NCBI RefSeq assembly: GCF_001050015.1
Contig: NZ_CVTB01000275.1
Span: 1-32,272, forward strand
Reading direction: 5' to 3'
DNA from: Mycolicibacterium malmesburyense
Lineage (GTDB): Bacteria > Actinomycetota > Actinomycetes > Mycobacteriales > Mycobacteriaceae
DNA length: 32,272 bases
The notes under the pieces were generated by a model. It saw only the letters and a program-made list of their open reading frames with translations, did not search any database and was not told the DNA's origin. Of the stretch, positions 7,719 to 17,521 are shown piece by piece; within the stretch, counting starts at the first letter, position 1, and each line of letters starts with the position of its first letter. The translations under genes and the position numbers were made by a program.

Positions 7719-8588
7719 ATGACCGAGCTGCCATGGCCGTTCGTCGGGAGCGAAGCGTTGGCGACCGGCGCCATCTCCGAGCGCGCGATGCGCCGCCTGT
7801 ACGCCCCGATGTATCCGGGTATCTACGTCCCACGCGACGCCACAGTATCGGCGCGCGATCGCGCGCAGGCAGCCTGGCTGTGGTCGAAGCGGCGCGGAAT
7901 CGTCGCGGGCCTGTCGGCAGCGGCTGTACTGGGCACCAAGTACATCGACGGGTCGGAGACCGCTGAACTAATCCACGACAACCGCAGGGCGCCAACCAAA
8001 CTCATCGTCCGGACAGAACGTGTACTACCGAACGAACTCCTGAACATGACTGCGATGCGTGTGGCGACTGCGGCTCGCACGGCGTTCGACCTCGGTCGCC
8101 ATCTCGAAGACCCGACCGTCGCAGTGCAGCGTCTCGACGCTCTCGCCAACGCCACCGGCCTCAAACACGTCGACGTGGAGGCGGTGATTGCCGCGCATGC
8201 GGGCGCCCGCGGCATTCCTCGGCTCAGACGCGTGCTCCCGCTGATGGACGCTGGTGCGGAATCCCCGCAGGAGACGGTCGCCCGGCTGGCGCTGATCGAG
8301 GCGGGGCTTCCGCCGCCGCAGACGCAGGTTCGCGTATTCGACGAGTACAGGCAGTTCCTCGCCCGGCTCGACATGGCGTATGAGGACTTCAAGGTCGGTA
8401 TCGAATACGACGGCCCGCAACACTGGACCGATCCGAGGGTGAGGCAGCGCGACATCGACAAGCAGTTCGCCTTGACCCAGCTCGGCTGGTCGATCATCCG
8501 GGTCAGCAGAGACCTGCTGCGCTACCGGCGCACCACCTATGTGGCCAGAGTCGAAAGCGCGTTGCGCTCGCGTGGGTTTCGGTTGTGA
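7719..8588 (+). CDS. AbiEi-like N-terminus plus DUF559 (Vsr/PD-(D/E)xK-like) protein
   Basis: A 289-residue protein of a type that is common and multi-copy in actinobacteria. The N-terminus (EALATGAISERAMRRLY, MYPGIYVPRD) looks like the small winged-helix part of AbiEi-type proteins. The C-terminus is DUF559, a restriction-endonuclease-like fold: LDMAYEDFKVGIEYDG (acidic pair E and D of the core), HW, RQRDIDKQFALTQLGWSIIRVSRDLL. I chose ATG 7719 because it fits the family start; ATG 7704 is in frame. No ribosome site is clear. The gene lies between dnaX and the aminotransferase, which I recall as neighbours in M. tuberculosis, and is bracketed by near-identical palindromes, so it may be an acquired unit. 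Nuclease activity is unproven for this family. Confidence 0.8.
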   Translation: MTELPWPFVGSEALATGAISERAMRRLYAPMYPGIYVPRDATVSARDRAQAAWLWSKRRGIVAGLSAAAVLGTKYIDGSETAELIHDNRRAPTKLIVRTERVLPNELLNMTAMRVATAARTAFDLGRHLEDPTVAVQRLDALANATGLKHVDVEAVIAAHAGARGIPRLRRVLPLMDAGAESPQETVARLALIEAGLPPPQTQVRVFDEYRQFLARLDMAYEDFKVGIEYDGPQHWTDPRVRQRDIDKQFALTQLGWSIIRVSRDLLRYRRTTYVARVESALRSRGFRL

Positions 8589-8633
8589 ATCTGACGACGC
8601 TTCTTGGCGAATTTCGTCGTAAGATGCACAAAT
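8581..8633. repeat. Palindromic repeat, right copy, at the DUF559 stop codon
   Basis: GGTTGTGAATCTGACGACG (8581-8599), 15 nt, then CGTCGTAAGATGCACAAAT (8615-8633). The second arm matches the inverse of the left copy's first arm at 16 of 17 positions. The TGA of the DUF559 gene (8586-8588) lies inside the first arm, so the repeat supplies the end of the coding sequence. It lies 15 bp from the stop of the convergent aminotransferase gene and may also stop transcription. Confidence 0.75.
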
Positions 8634-8648
8634 AGGCCCGAAGGCTGA

Positions 8649-11153
<2,505 letters not shown>

Positions 11154-11156
11154 TCG

Positions 11157-11175
11157 GCCCGACATCGGGCAATAT
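11157..11175 (+). promoter_or_regulatory. Small hairpin and -10-like box before the serine protease
   Basis: GCCCG-ACAT-CGGGC (11157-11170) follows the upstream stop by 3 bp and may be a weak terminator or operator. CAATAT (11170-11175) ends 6 nt before the ATG at 11182, the leaderless spacing seen elsewhere in this window. Confidence 0.35.
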
Positions 11176-11181
11176 GGGCCT

Positions 11182-12198
11182 ATGGGCAAATTCGCCATCC
11201 CGCGTCCGCTGGCGACGCTGCTGATCGCACTGGCCACCGCGCTGGCCGTGGTCGTTCCGGCCTTCCCGGCCGCGGCCGCTCCCGGCGACCCGATCGCCGC
11301 CGCCGTCCAGGTCGAACCCGCTGTCGTACGCATCGACACCGAGATCGATTATCAGGGCGCGTATGGGAACGGCGCGGGCTTCGTGATCGATCCCAACGGT
11401 CAGGTCCTGACCAACTTCCACGTCGTCTCCGGCGCCGACCGGATCACCGCGAGCGTCGGAGGCCGGTCCTACCCGGCCGAGCTCCTCGGCTACAACCGCG
11501 GGCGCGACATCGCGGTCCTGCAGCTGATCGGGGCGACCGGCCTGCCCGTCGCGCCGCTCGGCGATTCCGCGCTGCTGGCACCCGGCGAACCCGTCGTCGC
11601 GCTCGGCAACGCCAACGGGACGAACGGGCCGCTGACCCGCGAGGTCGGCACCATCACCGCGTTCGGCCGGACGGTGAACGCCGAGGACTCGCTGACCGGC
11701 AGCAAGGACGAGTTGGAGGGGCTCATCGAGTTCGCCGCGCCGGTCGTCGCCGGCGATTCCGGCGGGCCCGTGGTCAACGGCGCCGGACAGGTCGTCGGCA
11801 TCACCACCGCGGCGTCGGTGAACTTCCGCTTCGGCCCGGGCGGCGAGGGCTTCGCGATCCCGATCAACGACGCGCTGCCGATCGCCAACCAGATCCGGTC
11901 GCGCGCGCCGTCGGCCGACGTGCACATCGGCCCGCCGGTGCTGCTCGGTGTCGGGGTGCGCACGGCGCAGCGCGGCCCGGGCGTGCAGATCGCCGACGTG
12001 CTGCGCGGCGGGCCCGCCGATCGGGCGGGGCTGATGCCCGGCGACATGCTTCTCGTGCTCGACGGCACCCCGCTCGACTCGGCGACCACGCTGACCTCCG
12101 TGCTCGACCGTCACTATCCCGGCGATGTGGTCGACCTGACGTGGATCGACCGCGGCGGGATCGAGCGGTCCGGCAAGGCCACCCTGACGCCCCTCTAA
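11182..12198 (+). CDS. Secreted trypsin-like serine protease with PDZ domain (PepA/Mtb32A-like)
   Basis: A 338-residue HtrA-related exported protease. A signal peptide is evident (core about 10-30, cleavage near AAA-AP at 31-34). The catalytic triad is visible at H80 (LTNFHVVSGA), D109 (RGRDIAVLQL) and S193 (AGDSGGPVVN). The PDZ domain spans about 245-335 (LLGVGVRT, RGGPADRAGLMPGDMLLVLDGTPL). Sequence pattern and length are closest to M. tuberculosis PepA (Rv0125), with the same NAEDSLTGSKDELEGLI-type loop. It should act in the periplasm-like space on misfolded or specific exported proteins. No ribosome site is seen at the ATG, which fits a leaderless mRNA. The stop overlaps the stop of the convergent tetR gene (CTAA). 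Confidence 0.92.
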   Translation: MGKFAIPRPLATLLIALATALAVVVPAFPAAAAPGDPIAAAVQVEPAVVRIDTEIDYQGAYGNGAGFVIDPNGQVLTNFHVVSGADRITASVGGRSYPAELLGYNRGRDIAVLQLIGATGLPVAPLGDSALLAPGEPVVALGNANGTNGPLTREVGTITAFGRTVNAEDSLTGSKDELEGLIEFAAPVVAGDSGGPVVNGAGQVVGITTAASVNFRFGPGGEGFAIPINDALPIANQIRSRAPSADVHIGPPVLLGVGVRTAQRGPGVQIADVLRGGPADRAGLMPGDMLLVLDGTPLDSATTLTSVLDRHYPGDVVDLTWIDRGGIERSGKATLTPL

Positions 12199-12851
12199 CC
12201 ACCGAGGAGGCGTTCAAGGCCCGAGACCAGCACCTCGAGCTCGAAGTCGAACTGGTGCTCGGCATCGTGCCGCTGCGACTCGGCAGACACGAGCACCGCG
12301 CGCAGCGCCGGATAGGTGTCCTGCGGTTCCCACTCCAGGGCCGCCGACGTCTCCGCGCGGTGCCGGTGCATCCCCGACGGCGTCTGCGCGGCGCTGCTGT
12401 GGGCCGCGGACTGCGCGATGTTGGACGCCGCGGTCAACCCGTACCGGGCGACGTCGGGGGTGAAGCCCGCGGTGAGCAGCGCGTCGAGGACCCGATCGGC
12501 GAGCGCCAGCGCGGCGGCCGCGCCGATGCCCCGCAACCGCGTGAAGTCGGTGGCCGCGCCGACCTGGATGAGGCCGTCCCGGAACGCGACGGCGTAGGCC
12601 CGCAGGACCGCCCTCCAGTCGTCGCCGTCGGGCAGCTCGACGCTGGTCAGCTCGCGTTCGAAAAGGTCGGTCACCATCAGCGTCAGCAGGCCCTCCCGGT
12701 CGCCGACGTAGTAGTGCAGGGCCTTGCGGCTGACGCCGAGAACGTCGGCGACCGACTGCATCGTCAGGTCCGCGCTCGCCACCTCGCGGGCCGCCGCGAC
12801 GATCTGGTCGCGGCTGATCCGGGCCGGTCGCCCCCTCGTTCGGCCACTCAC
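12195..12851 (-). CDS. TetR family transcriptional regulator
   Basis: A 218-residue regulator. The N-terminal helix-turn-helix is clear: RPARISRDQIVAAAREVA, then LTMQSVADVLGVSRKALHYYVGDREGLL (residues about 8-56). The C-terminal ligand domain has long helices and a His-rich segment near 160-165. The GTG at 12851 has no ribosome site but a TAGTCT -10 (12859-12864, minus) 7 nt upstream, so the mRNA is probably leaderless. It is divergent from the reductase gene at 12940 with 88 bp between them, and most likely controls that gene and itself. The inducer is unknown. Confidence 0.9.
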   Translation of the reverse strand: MSGRTRGRPARISRDQIVAAAREVASADLTMQSVADVLGVSRKALHYYVGDREGLLTLMVTDLFERELTSVELPDGDDWRAVLRAYAVAFRDGLIQVGAATDFTRLRGIGAAAALALADRVLDALLTAGFTPDVARYGLTAASNIAQSAAHSSAAQTPSGMHRHRAETSAALEWEPQDTYPALRAVLVSAESQRHDAEHQFDFELEVLVSGLERLLGG

Positions 12852-12858
12852 CGGAGTC

Positions 12859-12864
12859 AGACTA
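12859..12864 (-). promoter_or_regulatory. -10 box of tetR (leaderless)
   Basis: TAGTCT on the minus strand, 7 nt before the GTG of the TetR gene, with no ribosome binding site between. Confidence 0.5.
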
Positions 12865-12911
12865 TGCGGTCGGCAACGAATTTTTCGCCGCCCGGTAAAA
12901 ACACCCCCGCG

Positions 12912-12933
12912 AAGCGTCTCGCTTTCCTATGCT
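12912..12933 (+). promoter_or_regulatory. Candidate TetR operator and -10 of the reductase gene
   Basis: AAGCG-TCT-CGCTT (12912-12924) is a perfect inverted repeat directly upstream of TATGCT (12928-12933). TATGCT is a TANNNT -10 ending 6 nt before the GTG at 12940. A repressor bound here would cover the spacer of the promoter. Confidence 0.45.
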
Positions 12934-12939
12934 GTGCGG

Positions 12940-14007
12940 GTGCCAAACACTCCTTATCGCGTCGTGCAGTGGACCACCGGCAATGTCGGAAAGAGCTCCG
13001 TGGAGGCGATCGCCAAGAACCCGAACTACGAACTCGTCGGCCTGTACGCCTGGTCGCAGGACAAGGCCGGCAGGGACGCCGGAGAGCTCGCCGGCCTCGA
13101 ACCCCTCGGCGTGACGGCGACCAGCGACATCGACGCCCTGCTCGCGTTGAAGCCCGACGTCGTGGTCTACAACCCGATGTGGATCGACGTCGATGAACTG
13201 GCGCGCATCCTCGAAGCCGGCATCAACGTGGTGTCGTCCGCATCGTTCATCACCGGACACAACCTCGGTGACGACCGGGACAAGCTCGACGAGGCGTGCA
13301 AGCGCGGCGGTTCGACGCTGTTCGGCTCGGGAGTGAGCCCCGGTTTCGCGGAATTGCTCGCCATCGTGGCCGCGACGGCATGCGACCGGGTCGACAAGAT
13401 CACCATCTCCGAGTCCGCCGACACCACGCTCTACGACTCCCCCGATACCGAGCGGCCGGTGGGTTTCGGCACCGCGATCGACGATCCGGCCCTGCAGCCG
13501 ATGGCCTCCAAAGGCACCGCGGTGTTCGCCGAGGCCGTCCGACTGGTCGCCGACTCGATCGGCGTCGAGCTCGACGAGATCAAGTGCGTGTCCGAATACG
13601 CCCAGACCACAGAGGATCTCGTGATGGCGTCGTGGACCATTCCGGCCGGGCACGTCGCGGGCGTGTACGCCAGCTGGCAGGGCATCGTCGACGGTAAGAC
13701 GGTCGTCGACATCAACGTCCGGTGGAAGAAGGGCCAGACCCTCGACCCGGACTGGCAACTCGACGGTGACGGTTGGAAGATCACCATCGACGGACGGCCG
13801 TCGGTCAACATGCAGGTCGGCTTCCTGCCCCCGCAGGACATGATCGAGAACGCCAAGTCGATTGAGGACTTCTTCGTGCTCGGCCACATCATGACCGCCA
13901 TGCCACCGATTCACGCGATTCCGGCGGTCGTCGCGGCGCCACCCGGCATCGCCACCTACAACGACCTGCCGCTGCCGCAGGCGCGCGGCGTCGGACCTCG
14001 TCGGTAA
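12940..14007 (+). CDS. Dihydrodipicolinate reductase-like NAD(P)H-dependent dehydrogenase
   Basis: A 355-residue protein with a Rossmann N-terminus of the DapB type (YRVVQWTTGNVGKSSVEAI, residues about 5-23) followed by LVGLYAWSQDKAGRDAGELAG and the segment PDVVVYNP. The C-terminal half is not DapB: it resembles the actinobacterial amine dehydrogenase / 2,4-diaminopentanoate dehydrogenase-like group often annotated as NAD(P)H-dependent amine dehydrogenase family. A role in lysine synthesis is unlikely. The GTG start is leaderless (TATGCT 6 nt upstream). The gene is divergent from tetR and probably repressed by it. Substrate unknown. The stop is 3 bp from that of the convergent next gene. Confidence 0.82.
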   Translation: MPNTPYRVVQWTTGNVGKSSVEAIAKNPNYELVGLYAWSQDKAGRDAGELAGLEPLGVTATSDIDALLALKPDVVVYNPMWIDVDELARILEAGINVVSSASFITGHNLGDDRDKLDEACKRGGSTLFGSGVSPGFAELLAIVAATACDRVDKITISESADTTLYDSPDTERPVGFGTAIDDPALQPMASKGTAVFAEAVRLVADSIGVELDEIKCVSEYAQTTEDLVMASWTIPAGHVAGVYASWQGIVDGKTVVDINVRWKKGQTLDPDWQLDGDGWKITIDGRPSVNMQVGFLPPQDMIENAKSIEDFFVLGHIMTAMPPIHAIPAVVAAPPGIATYNDLPLPQARGVGPRR

Positions 14008-14010
14008 GCG

Positions 14011-14466
14011 TCAGCCGGTCACCTGCAGCACCTTCGCCTCGAGTTGGGCGGCCGGTGGACCCTCCAACACGACGTCCTGGAGGATCTGGGCCTGGCCGTT
14101 CTCGACGGTGAACTCGCCCTTCTGGGGGGCGTTACCGCCCACCACCTCGTAGAAGACGGTGAACGGGGTCTCCGGAAGCGGATGCATGCCAATGTATTTC
14201 GGCTCGATCGAGTACTTGTAGAAGCATCCGGGCGCTTCGGGCGCACAGTGCTGGTCGGTCACTTTGACGTTGATCGCGAACTCCATTGGCGTCGGCACCT
14301 TCGGCTGCGGGGCGAGTGCGGCGCGCGACGCCTCGGCGTGCTCGGCCTGCTTCGCCTGCTTGACCGAGCCCATGACCATCACGGCCGCCACCCCGACACC
14401 GCTGCCCACGAGTGCGAACAGTGCCAGGCCCGCCAGCCATCGCCGGACGGTCGTCGAAACGCGCAT
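14011..14466 (-). CDS. Membrane-anchored hypothetical protein
   Basis: A 151-residue protein with one N-terminal hydrophobic segment (about 10-33, LAGLALFALVGSGVGVAAVMV) preceded by three Arg, so it is probably anchored with the rest outside the cytoplasm. An Ala/Gln/Lys linker follows, then a compact domain starting MEFAINVKVTDQHC. It has two cysteines six residues apart (HCAPEAPGC) that could pair, and a beta-rich C-terminus. No family recognised. It lies 62 bp downstream of sodC on the same strand. No strong ribosome site precedes ATG 14466. Confidence 0.75.
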   Translation of the reverse strand: MRVSTTVRRWLAGLALFALVGSGVGVAAVMVMGSVKQAKQAEHAEASRAALAPQPKVPTPMEFAINVKVTDQHCAPEAPGCFYKYSIEPKYIGMHPLPETPFTVFYEVVGGNAPQKGEFTVENGQAQILQDVVLEGPPAAQLEAKVLQVTG

Positions 14467-14528
14467 GTGAACAGGAGACCCGGTTCATCGACCGAGCGGC
14501 TGCATTTCGGCGCGCTGAGCGAGTCGTG

Positions 14529-15302
14529 TCAGCCGCCGGGCGGCGGGGCGACCGTGGTGGTGGTCGGCGACGGCGACTCGGTCTCGGTGACGGTCTCGGT
14601 CGCGGTCGGCGGGGTCGTCGTGACCGGGGTTTCGGCCGGCGGCGGGGTGGTCTCGGCCGGCGTCTCGGTGACGGTGGCCGGCGGAGGAGGCGCAACCGCG
14701 GTCGTGGTGACGACGGTCGTCTGCGTCTCGACGGGAGCGGTGCCCGCGGTCCCCGGGCTGAGCACGCCGCACGCGATCCGCTGTTCGGCCGCGGCGGGGT
14801 CACCGCCTTCGACGTCCGCACTCTCGTGAAGGACGATCGACGACCCTTGCGGCGTCGTGAGCTGCTCCTCGGTGAAGGCGTCGCTGGTGACGACCAACTT
14901 GCCCGCGCCGTTGGACCGCACGAGCAGCGGCGGCAGATCACCGCTGGCCGGCATGGCGGTGTGGCCGGGCGCCTGGAAGTGCTCGCCCGCCGATGCGAAA
15001 CCGTCGCCGGCCTCACAGACACCGACCCCGTGAATGTGCATGCTGTGGAACCCCGGGGACAGGATGCCGTCCTCGACGGTCTCGACGGTCACCGTGGCGA
15101 ATCCGCCGGTGAAGTCGACGTTGGCGTCGGCGACGTGTCTGCCGTCGAGCGTATTGATCTGGGCGGTCAGGCCTTCGGCGCTCGCCGAGCCCGTGGTCGT
15201 GGTGGTCGTGGTGGTGGTGGTCGCCGAATCGTCGGACGCCTGATTCGAACAGCCGACCGCAACCGCGAGGACACCCAAGGCAACACTGACTTGCTTGATC
15301 AT
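14529..15302 (-). CDS. sodC: Cu-only-type superoxide dismutase lipoprotein SodC with Pro/Thr tail
   Basis: Removes superoxide outside the cell membrane; 257 residues from the ATG at 15302 (GGGGA just upstream). A lipobox ends at C18 (AVAVGC), so it is probably lipid-anchored. A linker with ten consecutive Thr (28-37) leads to the SOD domain. The copper ligands are H89, H91, H108 and H159, with a disulfide C96-C178. The usual RHVGD zinc-ligand segment is replaced by PASGD, as in M. tuberculosis SodC, which is reported to lack zinc. The last 70 residues (about 186-257) are almost only Pro, Thr, Val, Glu and Ala, an extension I do not recall in M. tuberculosis SodC; it may be O-mannosylated or wall-embedded. 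It starts 48 bp after Prim-PolC. Confidence 0.92.
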   Translation of the reverse strand: MIKQVSVALGVLAVAVGCSNQASDDSATTTTTTTTTTGSASAEGLTAQINTLDGRHVADANVDFTGGFATVTVETVEDGILSPGFHSMHIHGVGVCEAGDGFASAGEHFQAPGHTAMPASGDLPPLLVRSNGAGKLVVTSDAFTEEQLTTPQGSSIVLHESADVEGGDPAAAEQRIACGVLSPGTAGTAPVETQTTVVTTTAVAPPPPATVTETPAETTPPPAETPVTTTPPTATETVTETESPSPTTTTVAPPPGG

Positions 15303-15350
15303 GAAGTCCCCGTACCCCTGTGACGGGTAACACAAACCGCAAATCAACCG

Positions 15351-16394
15351 TCAGACCGGATTGCCGTCCTCGTCCCAGTTCGCGGCGACCTTCTTGCTCG
15401 GCGCCACGCGCGGCGGCTCGCCCGGCATCTTCGGATAGTTCGGCGGATACGGCAGATCTCCGAGGCCCCGCTCCTCGTCGGCCTTGACCATGTCCAGCAG
15501 TTTCTTGATCGACTGCGGCTTGCGGTCGATGTCGGCCCACGGATCGGGCCGTCCCGCAACTACATCCGGAACGGTCGCGATCGTGTAGTCGTCGGGGTCG
15601 GCGCTACGGAGCTCGTCCCAGGTCAACGGGGTGGAGACGGTGGCGATCGGCGTCTTGCGCGCCGAGTACGCCGAGGCGAAGGTGCGGTCTCTCGCATTCT
15701 GGTTGTAGTCGATGAAGATGCGCTTACCGCGTTCCTCCTTCCACCACGACGTGGTCACCGCATCGGGGGCTCGACGCTCGACCTCGCGGGCCAGCGCGAT
15801 CCCCGCGCGACGCACCTCGATGAAGTCCCAGTCGGTCTTGATGCGGATGAAGACGTGGACGCCGCGGCCGCCGGAGGTCTTCGGATAACCGATCAGGCCC
15901 AGCTCGTCGAGCAGCGGTTTGAGCACGTCGACCGCGACCGAACTGGCATCGCCGAAACCGGTTCCCGGCTGCGGGTCCAGGTCGATGCGCAGTTCGTCGG
16001 GGTGCTCGGTGTCGGGGCACCGCACCTGCCACGGGTGCAAGGTGATCGTGCCCATCTGCGCGGCCCACGCGATCGCCGAGGCGTGGGTGACCTTGAGGGC
16101 GTCGGCGGTGCGGCCGGACGGGAAGGTGACGGTGCAGGTCTCGAGGTAGTCGGGATGCTTCTGCGGGACGCGTTTCTGGTAGATCTCCTCACCGTCGATG
16201 CCGTCGGGGAATCGCTGCAGGTGCACCGGCCGGTCGCGCAGCAGAGCGACCATCGGTTCGGCGATGGACAGGTAGTAGTCGAAGAGCTTGCCTTTGGTGC
16301 CGTTCTTGCCGAGCTTCGGGAAGTACACCTTGTCACGATTGGTCAGCCGGACCTTCGTGCCGTCGACGTCGATTTCCTCTGCGGCGGTGGGCAT
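15351..16394 (-). CDS. LigD-type polymerase/primase (Prim-PolC, PolD1; Rv3730c type)
   Basis: A stand-alone archaeo-eukaryotic-primase-like polymerase of 347 residues, the same fold as the LigD polymerase domain. It adds short stretches of (preferably ribo)nucleotides in gap filling during excision repair. Visible family signatures: LTNRDKVYFPK, HLQRFPDGIDGEEIYQKRVPQKHPDY, the metal-binding acidic pair D138/D140 (RIDLDPQPG), TSGGRGVHVFIRI, and FIDYNQNARDRTFASAYSAR near the C-terminal third. The ATG is separated from the LigC1 stop by a single base, so the two are translationally coupled and probably work together. Confidence 0.93.
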   Translation of the reverse strand: MPTAAEEIDVDGTKVRLTNRDKVYFPKLGKNGTKGKLFDYYLSIAEPMVALLRDRPVHLQRFPDGIDGEEIYQKRVPQKHPDYLETCTVTFPSGRTADALKVTHASAIAWAAQMGTITLHPWQVRCPDTEHPDELRIDLDPQPGTGFGDASSVAVDVLKPLLDELGLIGYPKTSGGRGVHVFIRIKTDWDFIEVRRAGIALAREVERRAPDAVTTSWWKEERGKRIFIDYNQNARDRTFASAYSARKTPIATVSTPLTWDELRSADPDDYTIATVPDVVAGRPDPWADIDRKPQSIKKLLDMVKADEERGLGDLPYPPNYPKMPGEPPRVAPSKKVAANWDEDGNPV

Positions 16395-16395
16395 T

Positions 16396-17460
16396 TCAGG
16401 ACTCCAGTACGTCGTAGAGGTCGTAGTTGAGCGGGACGTCGAGCTGGTCGAAGGTGCAGCTTTCCGGGTCGCGGTCCGGGCGCCAGCGCCGGAACTTCAC
16501 CGCATGACGGAAACGCCGTGCGGCACCGCCGTTACCCTCCATCTGGTCGTATGCCACCTCGCACACCTTCTCCGGCCGGATGGGGACCCACCGCTTGTCG
16601 GCGGCCGAGTTCCAGCGGCTGGGATCGCCTTCGCGCATCTCGTCGCCCTCACGCAGCGGCTCGAGTTCGGCCAACAGCTTGAGTCGGTCCTTCGCGGTGA
16701 AGGACGCTGCGCCACCGACCATGTGGAGTTCGCCGTCGTCGTCGTACAGGCCCAGCAGGAGGGAGCCGATGCCCTCGCCGCTCTTGTGGATCCGATAGCC
16801 GATCGCCACACAGTCGGCGTCGCGGGCGTGTTTGACCTTGACCATCTCGCGCTTACCGGGCAGATACGGGCCGTCGAGCCGTTTGGCGATCACGCCGTCG
16901 AGTCCGGCGCCCTCGAATTCCTCGAGCCACTGCGCGCCGAGCTCGGGATCCTCGGTGGTGCGGGTGACGTGGCACCACTGCTTCTCGGTCACCGCGTCGA
17001 GAAGCGCTTCGCGGCGGACCCGGAACGGTTCCTTGAGCAGTGACGTGTCGCCGGTGGCCAGCGCGTCGAAGCCGATGAAATGGGCGGGGGTCTGCTCGGC
17101 GAGCATCTTGATGCGGCTGGCGGCGGGGTGGATGCGTTGGCTCAGCGACTCCCAGTCCAGACGGGTGCGCCCGCCGAACTCGCGGGGCACGACGATTTCC
17201 CCGTCGAGGACACATCGCGGCGTCAGCTCGTCGCGCACCGCCTCGACGACCTCGGGGAAGTACCGGCCGAGGTCCTTACCGTTGCGGGAGAGCAGCACGA
17301 CCTTGTCGCCGTCGCGGAAGGCCAGGGCACGAAAGCCGTCCCACTTCGGCTCGTAGGACCACACCCCCGCCTCCGGCGGAACCTTCGCCTGGGCTTTCGC
17401 CAGCATCGGCTCGAGCGGGGGCAGTACGGGGAGGTCCACCTTGCCCATTATTGCGTCCAC
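16396..17460 (-). CDS. ligC1: ATP-dependent DNA ligase LigC1-type
   Basis: Seals nicks using ATP; 354 residues. The nucleotidyltransferase domain has motif I EPKWDGFR with the AMP-accepting lysine K39, DGEIVV (motif III region), EGAGLDGVIAKRL (motif IV) and VKVKH (motif V). The OB domain ends with RFRHAVKFRRWRPDRDPESCTFDQL. The start is GTG 17460; ATG 17448 (MGKVDLPVLPP) is an equally good in-frame choice and aligns better with the start of the paralogue at 17522. It forms a coupled operon with Prim-PolC and is divergent from LigC2, matching the M. smegmatis layout of two LigC genes. Which paralogue is called C1 or C2 is from memory. Confidence 0.92.
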   Translation of the reverse strand: MDAIMGKVDLPVLPPLEPMLAKAQAKVPPEAGVWSYEPKWDGFRALAFRDGDKVVLLSRNGKDLGRYFPEVVEAVRDELTPRCVLDGEIVVPREFGGRTRLDWESLSQRIHPAASRIKMLAEQTPAHFIGFDALATGDTSLLKEPFRVRREALLDAVTEKQWCHVTRTTEDPELGAQWLEEFEGAGLDGVIAKRLDGPYLPGKREMVKVKHARDADCVAIGYRIHKSGEGIGSLLLGLYDDDGELHMVGGAASFTAKDRLKLLAELEPLREGDEMREGDPSRWNSAADKRWVPIRPEKVCEVAYDQMEGNGGAARRFRHAVKFRRWRPDRDPESCTFDQLDVPLNYDLYDVLES

Positions 17461-17521
17461 ACCACGTCAGACCCCCGACACGGGGAAATGTCATCGGCGT
17501 CCGCCCTGCGACAATCGCCGG
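17461..17521. promoter_or_regulatory. Divergent ligC1/ligC2 promoter region
   Basis: A 61-bp gap with a short palindrome CCCCG-ACA-CGGGG (17473-17485). On the plus strand GACAAT (17510-17515) ends 6 nt before the LigC2 ATG, a weak leaderless-type -10. No SOS or other known box is seen. Confidence 0.3.

Noticed and set aside
12940..14007. DapB of lysine biosynthesis
   Set aside because: Only the Rossmann N-terminus resembles DapB; the length (355) and C-terminal half do not, and the gene is paired with a TetR regulator.
15180..15235. GT-rich simple sequence as a regulatory repeat
   Set aside because: It is the coding sequence of the poly-Thr linker of SodC read from the other strand.
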